Shown here: positions 1-6,071 of the stretch, one piece after another
Layout: every line of letters starts with the position of its first letter
How positions within the stretch are numbered: the stretch's first letter is position 1
NCBI GenBank assembly: GCA_026395455.1
Contig: JAPLYR010000042.1
Span: 1-6,071, forward strand
DNA from: Candidatus Roizmanbacteria bacterium
Lineage (GTDB): Bacteria > Patescibacteriota > Microgenomatia > UBA1406 > GWC2-37-13
Direction: 5' to 3'
DNA length: 6,071 bases
Program-made: the position numbers and the translations under genes
The notes under the pieces: generated by a model
Told to the model about the DNA's origin: nothing
What the model saw: only the letters and a program-made list of their open reading frames with translations
Database searches by the model: none

Positions 1-2157
1 GTACTTGTTTCTATTGAAAAAACAATCATTGGTGAAAAGGGGGAAGTGAACGCAATGGTAAAGGGAATTGAAAAAGTAAAAATTGTGGAATATACCAAGG
101 AGGTACCTTATTTTGAAGCAAAAGTCGAGCAGGTCCCAGAAGTAGTTGAAGTAGGAGATGAGATTGATGCAATGGTGAAATACATTTCTCAGCAAATGAA
201 AAAGGCAATTAATCACGGGAAGGCAGTCGACTTCGTGTTTCTCATGAATATTCTCAATGTATCAACACCTTCAGATTTTTCTTATCAAATTGGAGCAGTT
301 CTTGAACTGAAAGAAGATGAGCGCCAAAAACTCCTTGAAGAAATAAGTCTTAAAAAACGACTGCAGCTTGAGGTGGAATATATCAATAGAGAAGTAAAAA
401 TATTAGAGATAGAACAGAATATTTCTGCTAAGACTCAGAAAAAATTTGAGAGAGGCATGAAAGAAACTTTCTTAAAAGAAAAAATGAAAACAATTGAAGA
501 AGAGCTTGGTGGGGGAGATGAGACAAAAGAAACAAAAGAATATGAAATAAAGATTAGAAAATCCGGAATGCCTCCTGAGGTTGAAAAAAAGGCACTCAAA
601 GAGTTAAAGAGACTAGGAGGAATGTCACAATTTAATCCAGAGACATCATACGTTAAGAACTATCTCGATTGGCTTATTGAACTTCCTTGGAAAAACGATG
701 TAGGAAACGCAATTAATGTAAAAGCTGCAGAGACAATTCTGAATGAAGATCACTATGGACTGAAGAAAATTAAAGAAAGAATTCTTGAATATTTAGCAGT
801 ACTTGAACTTCGTCGATCAAAGGAAGAGGGAAAAGAAAAAGGAAAAGAGGAAAAGAAAAAAGTATTTCAACCAACAATTATTTGTTTCGCTGGACCTCCT
901 GGAGTTGGAAAAACTTCATTGGGTCGTTCAATCGCACGTGCTCTGGGAAGAAAATTTGTCAAGGTTTCATTGGGAGGAGTTAGAGATGAAGCGGAAATAC
1001 GAGGGCACAGAAGAACATATGTGGGAGCAATGCCAGGACGTATTATTCAAGGCATCAAACAAGCAGGAACAAAAAATCCCCTTTTTATGCTTGATGAAAT
1101 AGATAAAATCGGAAGAGATTATAGAGGAGATGCATCAGCAGCTCTTCTTGAAGCTTTAGATCCAGAGCAGAATCATGCATTTTCAGACCATTATCTTGAA
1201 GTTCCTTACGATTTGTCAGATGTATTTTTTATTACTACAGCGAATATGTTGGATACTATTCCAGACGCGTTGCGTGACCGTCTCGAAATTATTCATTTCC
1301 CAGGGTACACAGTTGAAGAAAAATTCCATATCGCAAAACAATATTTGGTAAAAAAACAACAAGAAGCCCACAGCATTACAACAAAAGAAGGTTCAATCAA
1401 TGATGGCGCATTGAAACTTATGATTAGTCGCTACACAAGAGAAGCCGGTGTCCGAGAACTCGAGAGACAAGTTGCAACAGTATTTAGAAAACGAGCACGA
1501 GAAATTGTAGAAAAAAAAGATGTGGTCTCAATTGTGAATGCTGAAAAACTTCCATCTTATCTTGGTCCATTTAAGTATTCTAAAAATGTTCTAGAAACAA
1601 AAAATACTATTGGTATGTCTACTGGTCTTGCATGGACTCAAGTGGGAGGAGAAGTTCTCTTTATAGAAGTTGCAATCATGCCAGGAAAAGGTGGGTTAAC
1701 TCTTACAGGGCAATTGGGTGACGTGATGAAGGAATCATGCCAAGCAGCCCTATCATACATTCGTTCTCGATGGGATAAATTTGGACTTGAACAAGATTTC
1801 TATCAAAAAATTGATATTCATGTCCATGTTCCTGAAGGAGCGGTACCAAAGGATGGCCCATCGGCAGGATTAGCTATCACGACAGCAATGATTTCAGCAC
1901 TTACAAAAAATCCATTCAGAAAGGATGTCGCTATGACAGGTGAGATGACTCTTCGTGGGAGAGCACTTGAAATTGGAGGGTTAAAAGAAAAAGTAATTGC
2001 AGCACAAACCGCCGGTGTAAAAACGATCATCATCCCAAAAGACAATAAAAAAGACTTAGAAGATATCCCAGATAATGTAAAAAGTAAAATTAATTTTATA
2101 TTTGTAGAACAAGCCGATGAGGTATTTCCTATCGCTTTGGAAAACAAAATGAAATAA
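1..2157 (+). CDS. lon: ATP-dependent protease Lon (5' end outside the window)
   Basis: Cytosolic homo-oligomeric AAA+ serine protease that unfolds and degrades misfolded and regulatory proteins. The frame is open from base 1; the GTG at 46 and ATG at 55 are internal, because the codons before them already belong to the N (LAN) domain, so part of that domain is missing only because of the window edge. The visible 718 residues show, by window codon: LAN domain and helical linker to about 210; Walker A GPPGVGKT (298-305, Lys 304); Walker B with Asp 365-Glu 366; sensor 1 TTAN; arginine finger in RDRLE (Arg 427); sensor 2 in AGVR (Arg 485); protease domain from about 510, with catalytic Ser 621 in PKDGPSAG and Lys 664 in GGLKEK. 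The Ser-Lys spacing of 43 equals that of E. coli Lon (S679/K722). A Lys/Glu-rich insertion sits at codons 273-287. It ends in TAA, one base from the stop of the convergent gene. All key residues are present, so an active enzyme is expected. Confidence 0.97.
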   Translation, partial: VLVSIEKTIIGEKGEVNAMVKGIEKVKIVEYTKEVPYFEAKVEQVPEVVEVGDEIDAMVKYISQQMKKAINHGKAVDFVFLMNILNVSTPSDFSYQIGAVLELKEDERQKLLEEISLKKRLQLEVEYINREVKILEIEQNISAKTQKKFERGMKETFLKEKMKTIEEELGGGDETKETKEYEIKIRKSGMPPEVEKKALKELKRLGGMSQFNPETSYVKNYLDWLIELPWKNDVGNAINVKAAETILNEDHYGLKKIKERILEYLAVLELRRSKEEGKEKGKEEKKKVFQPTIICFAGPPGVGKTSLGRSIARALGRKFVKVSLGGVRDEAEIRGHRRTYVGAMPGRIIQGIKQAGTKNPLFMLDEIDKIGRDYRGDASAALLEALDPEQNHAFSDHYLEVPYDLSDVFFITTANMLDTIPDALRDRLEIIHFPGYTVEEKFHIAKQYLVKKQQEAHSITTKEGSINDGALKLMISRYTREAGVRELERQVATVFRKRAREIVEKKDVVSIVNAEKLPSYLGPFKYSKNVLETKNTIGMSTGLAWTQVGGEVLFIEVAIMPGKGGLTLTGQLGDVMKESCQAALSYIRSRWDKFGLEQDFYQKIDIHVHVPEGAVPKDGPSAGLAITTAMISALTKNPFRKDVAMTGEMTLRGRALEIGGLKEKVIAAQTAGVKTIIIPKDNKKDLEDIPDNVKSKINFIFVEQADEVFPIALENKMK
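819..862 (+). repeat. 44-nt polypurine tract with a 12-nt direct repeat inside lon
   Basis: Bases 819-862 are all A or G. The 12-mer GGAAAAGAAAAA occurs at 829-840 and again at 849-860, with GGAAAAGA at 841-848 between them, giving three units that begin GGAAAAGA. In frame it encodes most of the Lys/Glu/Gly insertion ahead of Walker A. The pattern is what replication slippage would leave. It is in frame and keeps Lon intact. Confidence 0.8.
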
Positions 2158-2158
2158 A

Positions 2159-3100
2159 TTAAGCAGTTGTCAAAATCTTTTCCCGAATCGAATAAATAAG
2201 GTTATAGATAGGGTATAGAATGGGGTTGATGACTAAATCAAAGCCTGCTGATAGGTGAGTGAACTGAGTGCCATATCCCTCCTTAAAGCGGGTAAATCCA
2301 GCCCAAGGATGAGATTCTGAATAGGTGGGAGGAAGAGATCCCCACATATCAAATGTTTCAGCTCCAAGTTTTTTTCCGAGTTTTATTGCTTCCCACATAA
2401 GAAGATTGGGAGCCATTACATTTTTGTGAAGAGTTGATGATCCTCCGTATAAATAGTAGAACCTCTTTTTAAATAAAAGAAGTTCATATGCTGCCAAGGG
2501 TACATCCCCTAGAAATGCGACTAAGATATGTCCTTGTGAGTCTTTGACAGAATTCCAGATCGTTTGGTGATACGCAGGGGAATGACCATGATAATGTTGT
2601 CTTTTACAGGTTTCAAAGTATAGTTTTTCAAAAATGCTGTATCCTTCAGAGTTTGACAACTCCTTGATAATAACACCTTTTTTTTCAGCAAGACGAATGT
2701 TATATCGAGTTTTTGATTTCATATTTTTTAATAGCTCATCTTCAGTTTTTGTGAGATCAAGCGTCTGTGTCCATTCTGGAAAAAGTGAATGAGGAGATTT
2801 ACATATCTGTGAATTTGCAGTTTCAAGCCTATTCCCATCCTCATAGGATACATAGGGCTCCATTTTTATAAACAGTAAGTTATTTTTTTTGCCAAACTCA
2901 TAGAGTTGTTTTAACACTGACTCTGAGGGCACAGTAGAGCGAGGGAGATATCCAATAGAAAATGGAGAATAAGGAATGGGATGAATAGTAAATTGAAAAA
3001 CATGTTCATTATCTACTATTTTTTCTACACGTGTACCCAATTTTTTTCGGGCTTCGCCCCATTCAACCGATTGCATTGGATGATCTGCTAGTGTGTTCAT
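2159..3100 (-). CDS. FemX/FemAB-family aminoacyltransferase (peptidoglycan bridge type)
   Basis: Members of this family use aminoacyl-tRNA to add an amino acid to the peptide stem of lipid-linked peptidoglycan precursors at the inner face of the membrane. At 313 residues it is close to Weissella FemX and shorter than staphylococcal FemA/FemB; I see no coiled-coil arm. Visible signatures are the N-terminal HPMQSVEWGEARKKLG (residues 7-22), the central KTRYNIRLAEKKGV (130-143), LYGGSS (217-222), FDMWG (250-254) and GFTRFKEGYG (268-277), followed by a C-terminal FDLVINPILYPIY (287-299). These fit the two fused GNAT-like folds of the family. The ATG at 3100-3098 overlaps the TGA of the upstream phosphoesterase (ATGA), with no Shine-Dalgarno sequence in the 20 nt before it, so coupled translation is likely. 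It is last in the operon. The amino acid and acceptor cannot be read from sequence; some relatives modify other substrates, so the exact role is uncertain. Confidence 0.88.
   Translation of the reverse strand: MNTLADHPMQSVEWGEARKKLGTRVEKIVDNEHVFQFTIHPIPYSPFSIGYLPRSTVPSESVLKQLYEFGKKNNLLFIKMEPYVSYEDGNRLETANSQICKSPHSLFPEWTQTLDLTKTEDELLKNMKSKTRYNIRLAEKKGVIIKELSNSEGYSIFEKLYFETCKRQHYHGHSPAYHQTIWNSVKDSQGHILVAFLGDVPLAAYELLLFKKRFYYLYGGSSTLHKNVMAPNLLMWEAIKLGKKLGAETFDMWGSLPPTYSESHPWAGFTRFKEGYGTQFTHLSAGFDLVINPILYPIYNLIYSIREKILTTA
3097..3100 (-). other. ATGA stop/start overlap (phosphoesterase to FemX-like)
   Basis: On the - strand the TGA stop of the phosphoesterase (3099-3097) shares bases with the ATG of the FemX-like gene (3100-3098). 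With no Shine-Dalgarno sequence upstream, re-initiation by the terminating ribosome is the likely way the second gene is translated (inference). Confidence 0.85.
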
Positions 3101-4554
3101 ACTTGTATAGCTATTGTATCAAATAAAGTAGCCATAGAATCTCCGGCTATTTTTGGATTATCAGTCATGATAAATGGATGTGTCATCGGTCCATAAAATC
3201 CACCATGATTACCCTTATTTTTTTCAAAAGCATAGACCATTTTGTCTTTTACATTCCCAAACACAACAAGATCTCCATTATTAGGAAAAGTTGCATAGTA
3301 CTGAAATGAGTGAATGATTCTCTCAATTTCTTTATGGTCAGTAATGGGGAATGGCGTCCCTTTTATCTCATATGAATTATTGGCGTTCAATACAACTGAA
3401 CCCTTTTTCCCATAGAGAATATAGGAAGCGGGGCTTGTTCTGACAAGTACCCATCCGAAAGCTTCAGAAGTGAGTATCCCTTCAATAAAACCAGGAAACA
3501 CACATCTTATTTTTTCTTCATTAACACTATCTTTCAAATAAGTTGAAAAATAGAGTTGCAAAGTACTTCCCGCAGGGACCACATATAATTCTTTACTCTG
3601 CATATTTGGGATAAACCCCCCAAATGTTTTAAGTACAGTATAACTTTCATTATTGAGAGCTTTTTTTATATCAACAGTACTTTGTTCACTGTGAAGATCG
3701 TACGGAATACATTCCGTTTGGCCATGATCTGAGAGAAAAATTACATTATAAGATCGCTGTGCATTTTTTGTATAATGCACAATTCGTTTTATATATCGAT
3801 CAATGAGTCTTAACGTGGAAAGAGTTGTTGGATGGATGGGACCGTGCTCATGTGCATATTCATCATACAAAAGGAAGTCAACAAAGATTCTTTTTGTATT
3901 TCTCATTATCTCTATTTCTGTCAGGAAGCATGAAAATTGTCCCAATACTATACGTGCAAATGTTTCTTCTGCAGATTGTCTATTTGCTCGCCTATAGAGA
4001 ATAATTGTTTTGAGAGTTAAGTACAGCGTCCGCATAAGTTGAACTGGATAGAGGAGTGCCATTAAAAAATAATGAGCTGTTTTTAACAAGTAAAGAGAAC
4101 GTGAAAACGCAAGGTTTCTCCCCGACATATTTAATTCAGTTGCTCCACCTGAATAAACTCCCATAACAACAGAACCATTTTCAAGTAGATTTCTTTTTTT
4201 TACATAGGCATCTTCAAACTCTGTGAGCTCAAGACTTCTATTACCTCTGACAAATTTTTGTAATTGTCGATCATACCAAGTAAATCCTGGAATATTGTAG
4301 TTATTTCCGTAAAATAAAAGTGCTTCAGTTGCAGTTGTTGACGCAGGTAATCCACAATAATAGTTGCTTAATTTGTATTTACCATTACTTAGTTTTTTTA
4401 ATGTTGGGCAGTATTTTTTTTTGATTGCATAATTGAGGGCGTCAATACTCAGTCCATCTATGAGGACAATAATAGTTCCTTTTTCTTTGCCAATTACTTT
4501 TTTACTACTCAAACCAAATAGGAGAAGTGAAAGTTTAAATAGTATTTTTCTCAT
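3097..4554 (-). CDS. Alkaline-phosphatase-superfamily phosphoesterase (type I phosphodiesterase/nucleotide pyrophosphatase-like)
   Basis: Predicted metal-dependent phosphomonoesterase or phosphodiesterase of 485 residues. Superfamily ligands appear in order: Asp33 in VLIDGLS, a probable nucleophile Thr73 in PASTTAT, Asp231 and His235 in DEYAHEHGP, Asp276-His277 in FLSDHGQT, and His450 in NHGGFYGP, which is the usual two-metal set. From memory, the closest relatives are the bacterial proteins with YDEVAHH, SDHGQT, GWLLVR and FHGGLGGP motifs, often fused to a membrane (holin-like) domain; here the enzyme stands alone. The N-terminus has a short hydrophobic run (residues 4-15), too short for a confident signal peptide, and residues 152-188 form a hydrophobic, basic-flanked insertion that may lie on the membrane. 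The ATG at 4554-4552 overlaps the end of the upstream glycosyltransferase tail by 20 nt and lacks a Shine-Dalgarno sequence; no other Met occurs before the catalytic Asp33, which supports this start. Position among glycan genes suggests a surface polymer or lipid-linked substrate (inference). Substrate unknown. Confidence 0.85.
   Translation of the reverse strand: MRKILFKLSLLLFGLSSKKVIGKEKGTIIVLIDGLSIDALNYAIKKKYCPTLKKLSNGKYKLSNYYCGLPASTTATEALLFYGNNYNIPGFTWYDRQLQKFVRGNRSLELTEFEDAYVKKRNLLENGSVVMGVYSGGATELNMSGRNLAFSRSLYLLKTAHYFLMALLYPVQLMRTLYLTLKTIILYRRANRQSAEETFARIVLGQFSCFLTEIEIMRNTKRIFVDFLLYDEYAHEHGPIHPTTLSTLRLIDRYIKRIVHYTKNAQRSYNVIFLSDHGQTECIPYDLHSEQSTVDIKKALNNESYTVLKTFGGFIPNMQSKELYVVPAGSTLQLYFSTYLKDSVNEEKIRCVFPGFIEGILTSEAFGWVLVRTSPASYILYGKKGSVVLNANNSYEIKGTPFPITDHKEIERIIHSFQYYATFPNNGDLVVFGNVKDKMVYAFEKNKGNHGGFYGPMTHPFIMTDNPKIAGDSMATLFDTIAIQV
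4535..4554 (-). other. 20-nt overlap between glycosyltransferase tail and phosphoesterase start
   Basis: The TAA ending the out-of-frame glycosyltransferase tail is at 4537-4535, while the phosphoesterase ATG is at 4554-4552. The two are read in different frames over 20 nt. Such an overlap favours coupling if ribosomes reach it, which depends on how the frameshift upstream is resolved. Confidence 0.7.
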
Positions 4555-4729
4555 ATTTTTGTAGAACTTTATAATATACTTCTTCAGTCTGCTTTGCGAC
4601 GCTTAACCATGAATAATTATTACGATGAGCCAAACACCATTCTTTAATACTCTTTATTCTTTCCGGATTTTGTAATAATGACCGAAGGGCGCCAGCAAGA
4701 GCCGTGTCATTTGCCTTTACAACTTTCTT
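4535..4729 (-). pseudogene. C-terminal part of the GT4 glycosyltransferase, displaced to another frame
   Basis: These 64 codons read as the end of a GT4 enzyme and not as a separate protein. They begin KKVVKANDTALAGALRSLL, which fits the usual 'LV-x-P-x-D-x-x-ALA-x-AI' segment after the nucleotide-sugar site, and continue with NPERIK and YSWLSVAKQTEEVYYKVL, the normal C-terminal helix that packs back on the N-terminal domain. The main frame (4707-5639) lacks exactly this part. Joined, the two give about 370 residues, the usual length for PimA-like GT4 enzymes. The frame stays open upstream to an ATG at 4840-4838, but the residues before about 4735 do not look like GT4 in this frame, so I do not take that ATG as a start. 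It could be a disrupted gene, an assembly error or a frameshifted product. Confidence 0.75.
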
Positions 4730-4745
4730 TGAAGGAATCATTAAT
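4706..4745 (-). other. Frameshift zone in the GT4 gene
   Basis: Family-like sequence runs in one frame through about SFKE (residues 302-305, near 4725) and resumes one base further on in the +1 frame from about KKVV (4729-4721). The main frame ends at TGA (4709-4707). Moving from first to second frame needs one base skipped, so the genome carries one extra base, or has lost two modulo three, relative to an intact gene. A-rich and G-rich short runs here could favour slippage or base-calling errors. Confidence 0.75.
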
Positions 4746-5639
4746 AAATCCAACAATAGGAAGTCCAGCGCTGATTGCCTCCAATATGGCAAGCGGAGCT
4801 GCCTCATTAACATACGGTGCACAAAACACATCTGCAGCACTAAAATATTTAAAGCGTTTAGAGCCTTTTAACTCGCCTAGGTAATGCACCGTTTTTTTTA
4901 ATTTATGACTTTTTATAAATTCTAAAACATCCTCTTTCTCTTTACCGTCTCCAATAATGGTTGCGGTGAATGGAATCTTATCTTTTTTTATTATTTCAAG
5001 CGCTCTCAACAAGTGTAGAACTCCTTTTCGACTTACCAACCGTGCAACAAATAAGATATTGGGAACTGTATTTATAGATTGTTTTGGTTTAAATGAGAGT
5101 GTGTCTACTGCATTGGGAATATTTATCTGAAACACACTGGAAGAACAAATGTCTTTCCAACGCGCACGAGTAACTGAAGAAACAAAAATAGCAGCTTGAA
5201 CTACACGCGAAAATTGTTCCTTGAAAAGTGGTATTACCCCATTGACAAGATTGAGTATTGAGACATCGTCCCATGCTGTATGAAAGGTTGTTACCATTGG
5301 CATTTTCAACTGATCAATTATGGTCCATGCCGCACTTGGGATATTAGGCTCATGAATATGTACAAGATCAAACTTTTTTTTACTAAACACAGATGATAGG
5401 TCTAATGGGATTTTGAGTGCGTTAATATAGGTATAGGTTCCTCCAGGTATGGGGATATCAATAATCGTACTGATACTCTTGTAGTGTGTAAATCGATGAT
5501 CAATCCCCTCTGGTCCAAATATATTTACAGTGTGACCCATTTTTCTTAAATAGGCACTGAGATAGAGTACATGCTCTTGTACTCCGCCAGCAATAGCAGG
5601 ATTAGAGGACATCACCATTGCTATTCGAAGTTTTTTCAT
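4707..5639 (-). CDS. GT4-family glycosyltransferase, PimA-like; C-terminus cut by a frameshift
   Basis: Retaining GT-B enzyme expected to move a sugar from a nucleotide-sugar donor to a lipid or glycan acceptor at the cytoplasmic membrane face. The 310 residues show the N-terminal acceptor domain with the glycine loop AGGVQEHV (17-24), DLVHIHEP (91-98) and TTFHT (117-121), then the hinge NIPNAVDT (173-180), and the donor domain with LFVARLVSRKGVLHLLRA (196-213), IIGDGKE (228-234), YLGELKG (253-259) and the EX7E pair Glu279/Glu287 in NEAAPLAILE. The HEP and TTFH motifs resemble phosphatidylinositol-mannosyltransferase-type enzymes, but sugar and acceptor cannot be assigned. The chain ends after SAGLPIVGFINDSFKE with a few non-family residues and TGA, while the missing last 60 or so residues follow in the +1 frame (4729-4535). 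The ATG at 5639-5637 overlaps the upstream TGA (ATGA) and has no Shine-Dalgarno sequence. The donor-site residues are present, but without the closing helix the short form may be unstable. Confidence 0.9.
   Translation of the reverse strand: MKKLRIAMVMSSNPAIAGGVQEHVLYLSAYLRKMGHTVNIFGPEGIDHRFTHYKSISTIIDIPIPGGTYTYINALKIPLDLSSVFSKKKFDLVHIHEPNIPSAAWTIIDQLKMPMVTTFHTAWDDVSILNLVNGVIPLFKEQFSRVVQAAIFVSSVTRARWKDICSSSVFQINIPNAVDTLSFKPKQSINTVPNILFVARLVSRKGVLHLLRALEIIKKDKIPFTATIIGDGKEKEDVLEFIKSHKLKKTVHYLGELKGSKRFKYFSAADVFCAPYVNEAAPLAILEAISAGLPIVGFINDSFKESCKGK
5636..5639 (-). other. ATGA stop/start overlap between the two glycosyltransferases
   Basis: The TGA of the upstream GT4 gene (5638-5636) shares bases with the ATG of the next (5639-5637). 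The region just upstream is A+T-rich and has no Shine-Dalgarno sequence, so coupled translation is likely (inference). Confidence 0.85.
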
Positions 5640-6071
5640 TCGTTTATTGATTGTAAAATATGAAGTGTATTTTTCCCTGTTTCCTCCCAGGAAAAGAGTT
5701 CGATTCTTTTCTTACCTAAGGTAATAAGGCGAGCAACCAACTCTTTATTAGTAGTAATAGAGTTCATTTTTTCTACTAAATCATTGCTATTTTTTGGATC
5801 AAAATAGAGACATGCCTCTCCGCCTATCTCAGGTAAGCTTGAGCTAAAGGAAGATATAACGGGGCACTCATGTGCCATTGCCTCCAGAAGTGGAATGCCA
5901 AATCCCTCATAGAGTGATGGCAAAATAAATGCTGCAGCTTTTTTATATAGTTTGTCTTTTTCTTCATCTGACACAAATCCTGGGAACAAAATATTCTGTT
6001 CCATTTCTAATTCTTTAACTTGTTTAAATATATTTTCGTAAAGCCACCCTTTTTTTCCGGCAATAATCAGT
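5636..6071 (-). CDS. GT4-family glycosyltransferase, C-terminal half (5' end outside the window)
   Basis: Donor-binding domain of a retaining GT-B glycosyltransferase. The frame remains open to the window edge; the ATG at 6004-6002 is internal, because the 22 codons before it already read as family sequence (LIIAGKKGWLYENIF). Visible signatures, numbered from that internal Met, are ILFPGFVSDEEK (5-16), the AAAFILPSLYEGFG segment with the EX7E pair Glu33/Glu41, EAMAHECPVISS (41-52), a conserved-type loop LPEIGGEACLYFDP (57-70), and the closing helix FSWEETGKNTLHIL (104-117). The GEACLYFDP form is common in mannosyl- or rhamnosyltransferases of O-antigen and surface-polysaccharide clusters, but donor and acceptor are unknown. 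It differs clearly from the second GT4 gene, so the two probably act on successive sugars of one glycan (inference). It is the first visible gene of the - strand operon; the promoter lies outside the window. Confidence 0.92.
   Translation of the reverse strand, partial: LIIAGKKGWLYENIFKQVKELEMEQNILFPGFVSDEEKDKLYKKAAAFILPSLYEGFGIPLLEAMAHECPVISSFSSSLPEIGGEACLYFDPKNSNDLVEKMNSITTNKELVARLITLGKKRIELFSWEETGKNTLHILQSINE

Noticed and set aside
46..57. GTG (46) or ATG (55) as the lon start
   Set aside because: The frame is open to base 1 and the upstream codons fit the Lon N domain; these codons are internal.
26..208. 60-codon - strand open frame opposite the start of lon
   Set aside because: Low-complexity Leu/Pro-rich translation antisense to the Lon N domain.
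803..1102. 99-codon + strand open frame inside lon
   Set aside because: It is in another frame of a well-supported lon, and its Lys/Arg/Glu-rich start is only the purine tract read out of frame.
1818..2147. 109-codon - strand open frame opposite the Lon protease domain
   Set aside because: Antisense to the conserved catalytic region; no recognisable family features.
3758..3781. Inverted repeat TGTGCAT / ATGCACA with a 10-nt loop
   Set aside because: It lies inside the phosphoesterase coding sequence, is not followed by a U-run on the transcribed strand, and a 7-bp stem in A+T-rich DNA can arise by chance.
3803..3997. 64-codon + strand open frame inside the phosphoesterase
   Set aside because: Antisense to the DEYAHEHG metal-site region; no features of its own.
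4707..4709. TGA as a sense codon (code 4 or 25) to explain the interrupted glycosyltransferase
   Set aside because: Reading through in the same frame gives non-family sequence, and TGA is the natural stop of the neighbouring genes.
4535..4840. A separate 101-residue protein starting at the ATG at 4840-4838
   Set aside because: Its first 35 or so residues are the out-of-frame reading of the conserved EX7E region; only the later part is family-like, so it is a tail of the GT4 gene and not an independent gene.
4678..4884. 68-codon + strand open frame opposite the glycosyltransferase
   Set aside because: Antisense to the EX7E region and frameshift zone; no family resemblance.
5089..5274. 61-codon - strand open frame inside the second glycosyltransferase
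   Set aside because: Alternative frame of a supported GT4 gene; Cys/Ser-rich translation without recognisable motifs.

Overview
The window is A+T-rich, almost wholly coding, and holds one convergent pair of transcription units meeting at 2157/2159. The likely source is an uncultured candidate-phylum bacterium (CPR/Patescibacteria type, perhaps Microgenomates- or Paceibacteria-like). This is inferred from the style of the proteins (a Lon rich in Lys and Glu, a short FemX-like protein, PimA-like GT4 enzymes), the packing with 4-nt overlaps and the absence of Shine-Dalgarno sequences. No ribosomal RNA or other marker is present to prove it. TGA is used as a true stop at 3097-3099 and 5636-5638, so the TGA-to-Gly code of Gracilibacteria/SR1 does not apply.

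Left part, + strand (1-2157): an ATP-dependent Lon protease whose first codons lie outside the window. Its N domain, AAA+ ATPase motifs and Ser-Lys dyad are intact. A short Lys/Glu-rich insertion just before Walker A is encoded by a 44-nt all-purine tract with an internal direct repeat.

Right part, - strand (6071 down to 2159): four consecutive genes that look like one operon for cell-surface glycan or envelope work. In order of transcription they are: a GT4 glycosyltransferase C-terminal half (5' end outside the window); a second, PimA-like GT4 enzyme whose C-terminal end lies in another frame (frameshift near 4706-4745); an alkaline-phosphatase-superfamily phosphoesterase with a membrane-prone insertion; and a FemX/FemAB-type aminoacyltransferase. 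The genes overlap by 4 nt (ATGA), about 20 nt, and 4 nt, and none of the three visible starts has a recognisable Shine-Dalgarno sequence, so translation is probably coupled through the overlaps.

A plausible joint role is building a surface glycan or glycolipid (two sugar transferases), removing or transferring a phosphate-linked group (phosphoesterase) and adding amino acids to a peptidoglycan precursor (FemX-like). This is inference from gene families and order. The main anomaly is the frameshift in the second glycosyltransferase. No mobile element, CRISPR array, RNA gene, intergenic promoter or terminator is visible; the only non-coding base between genes is 2158. I see no convincing new biological system here.
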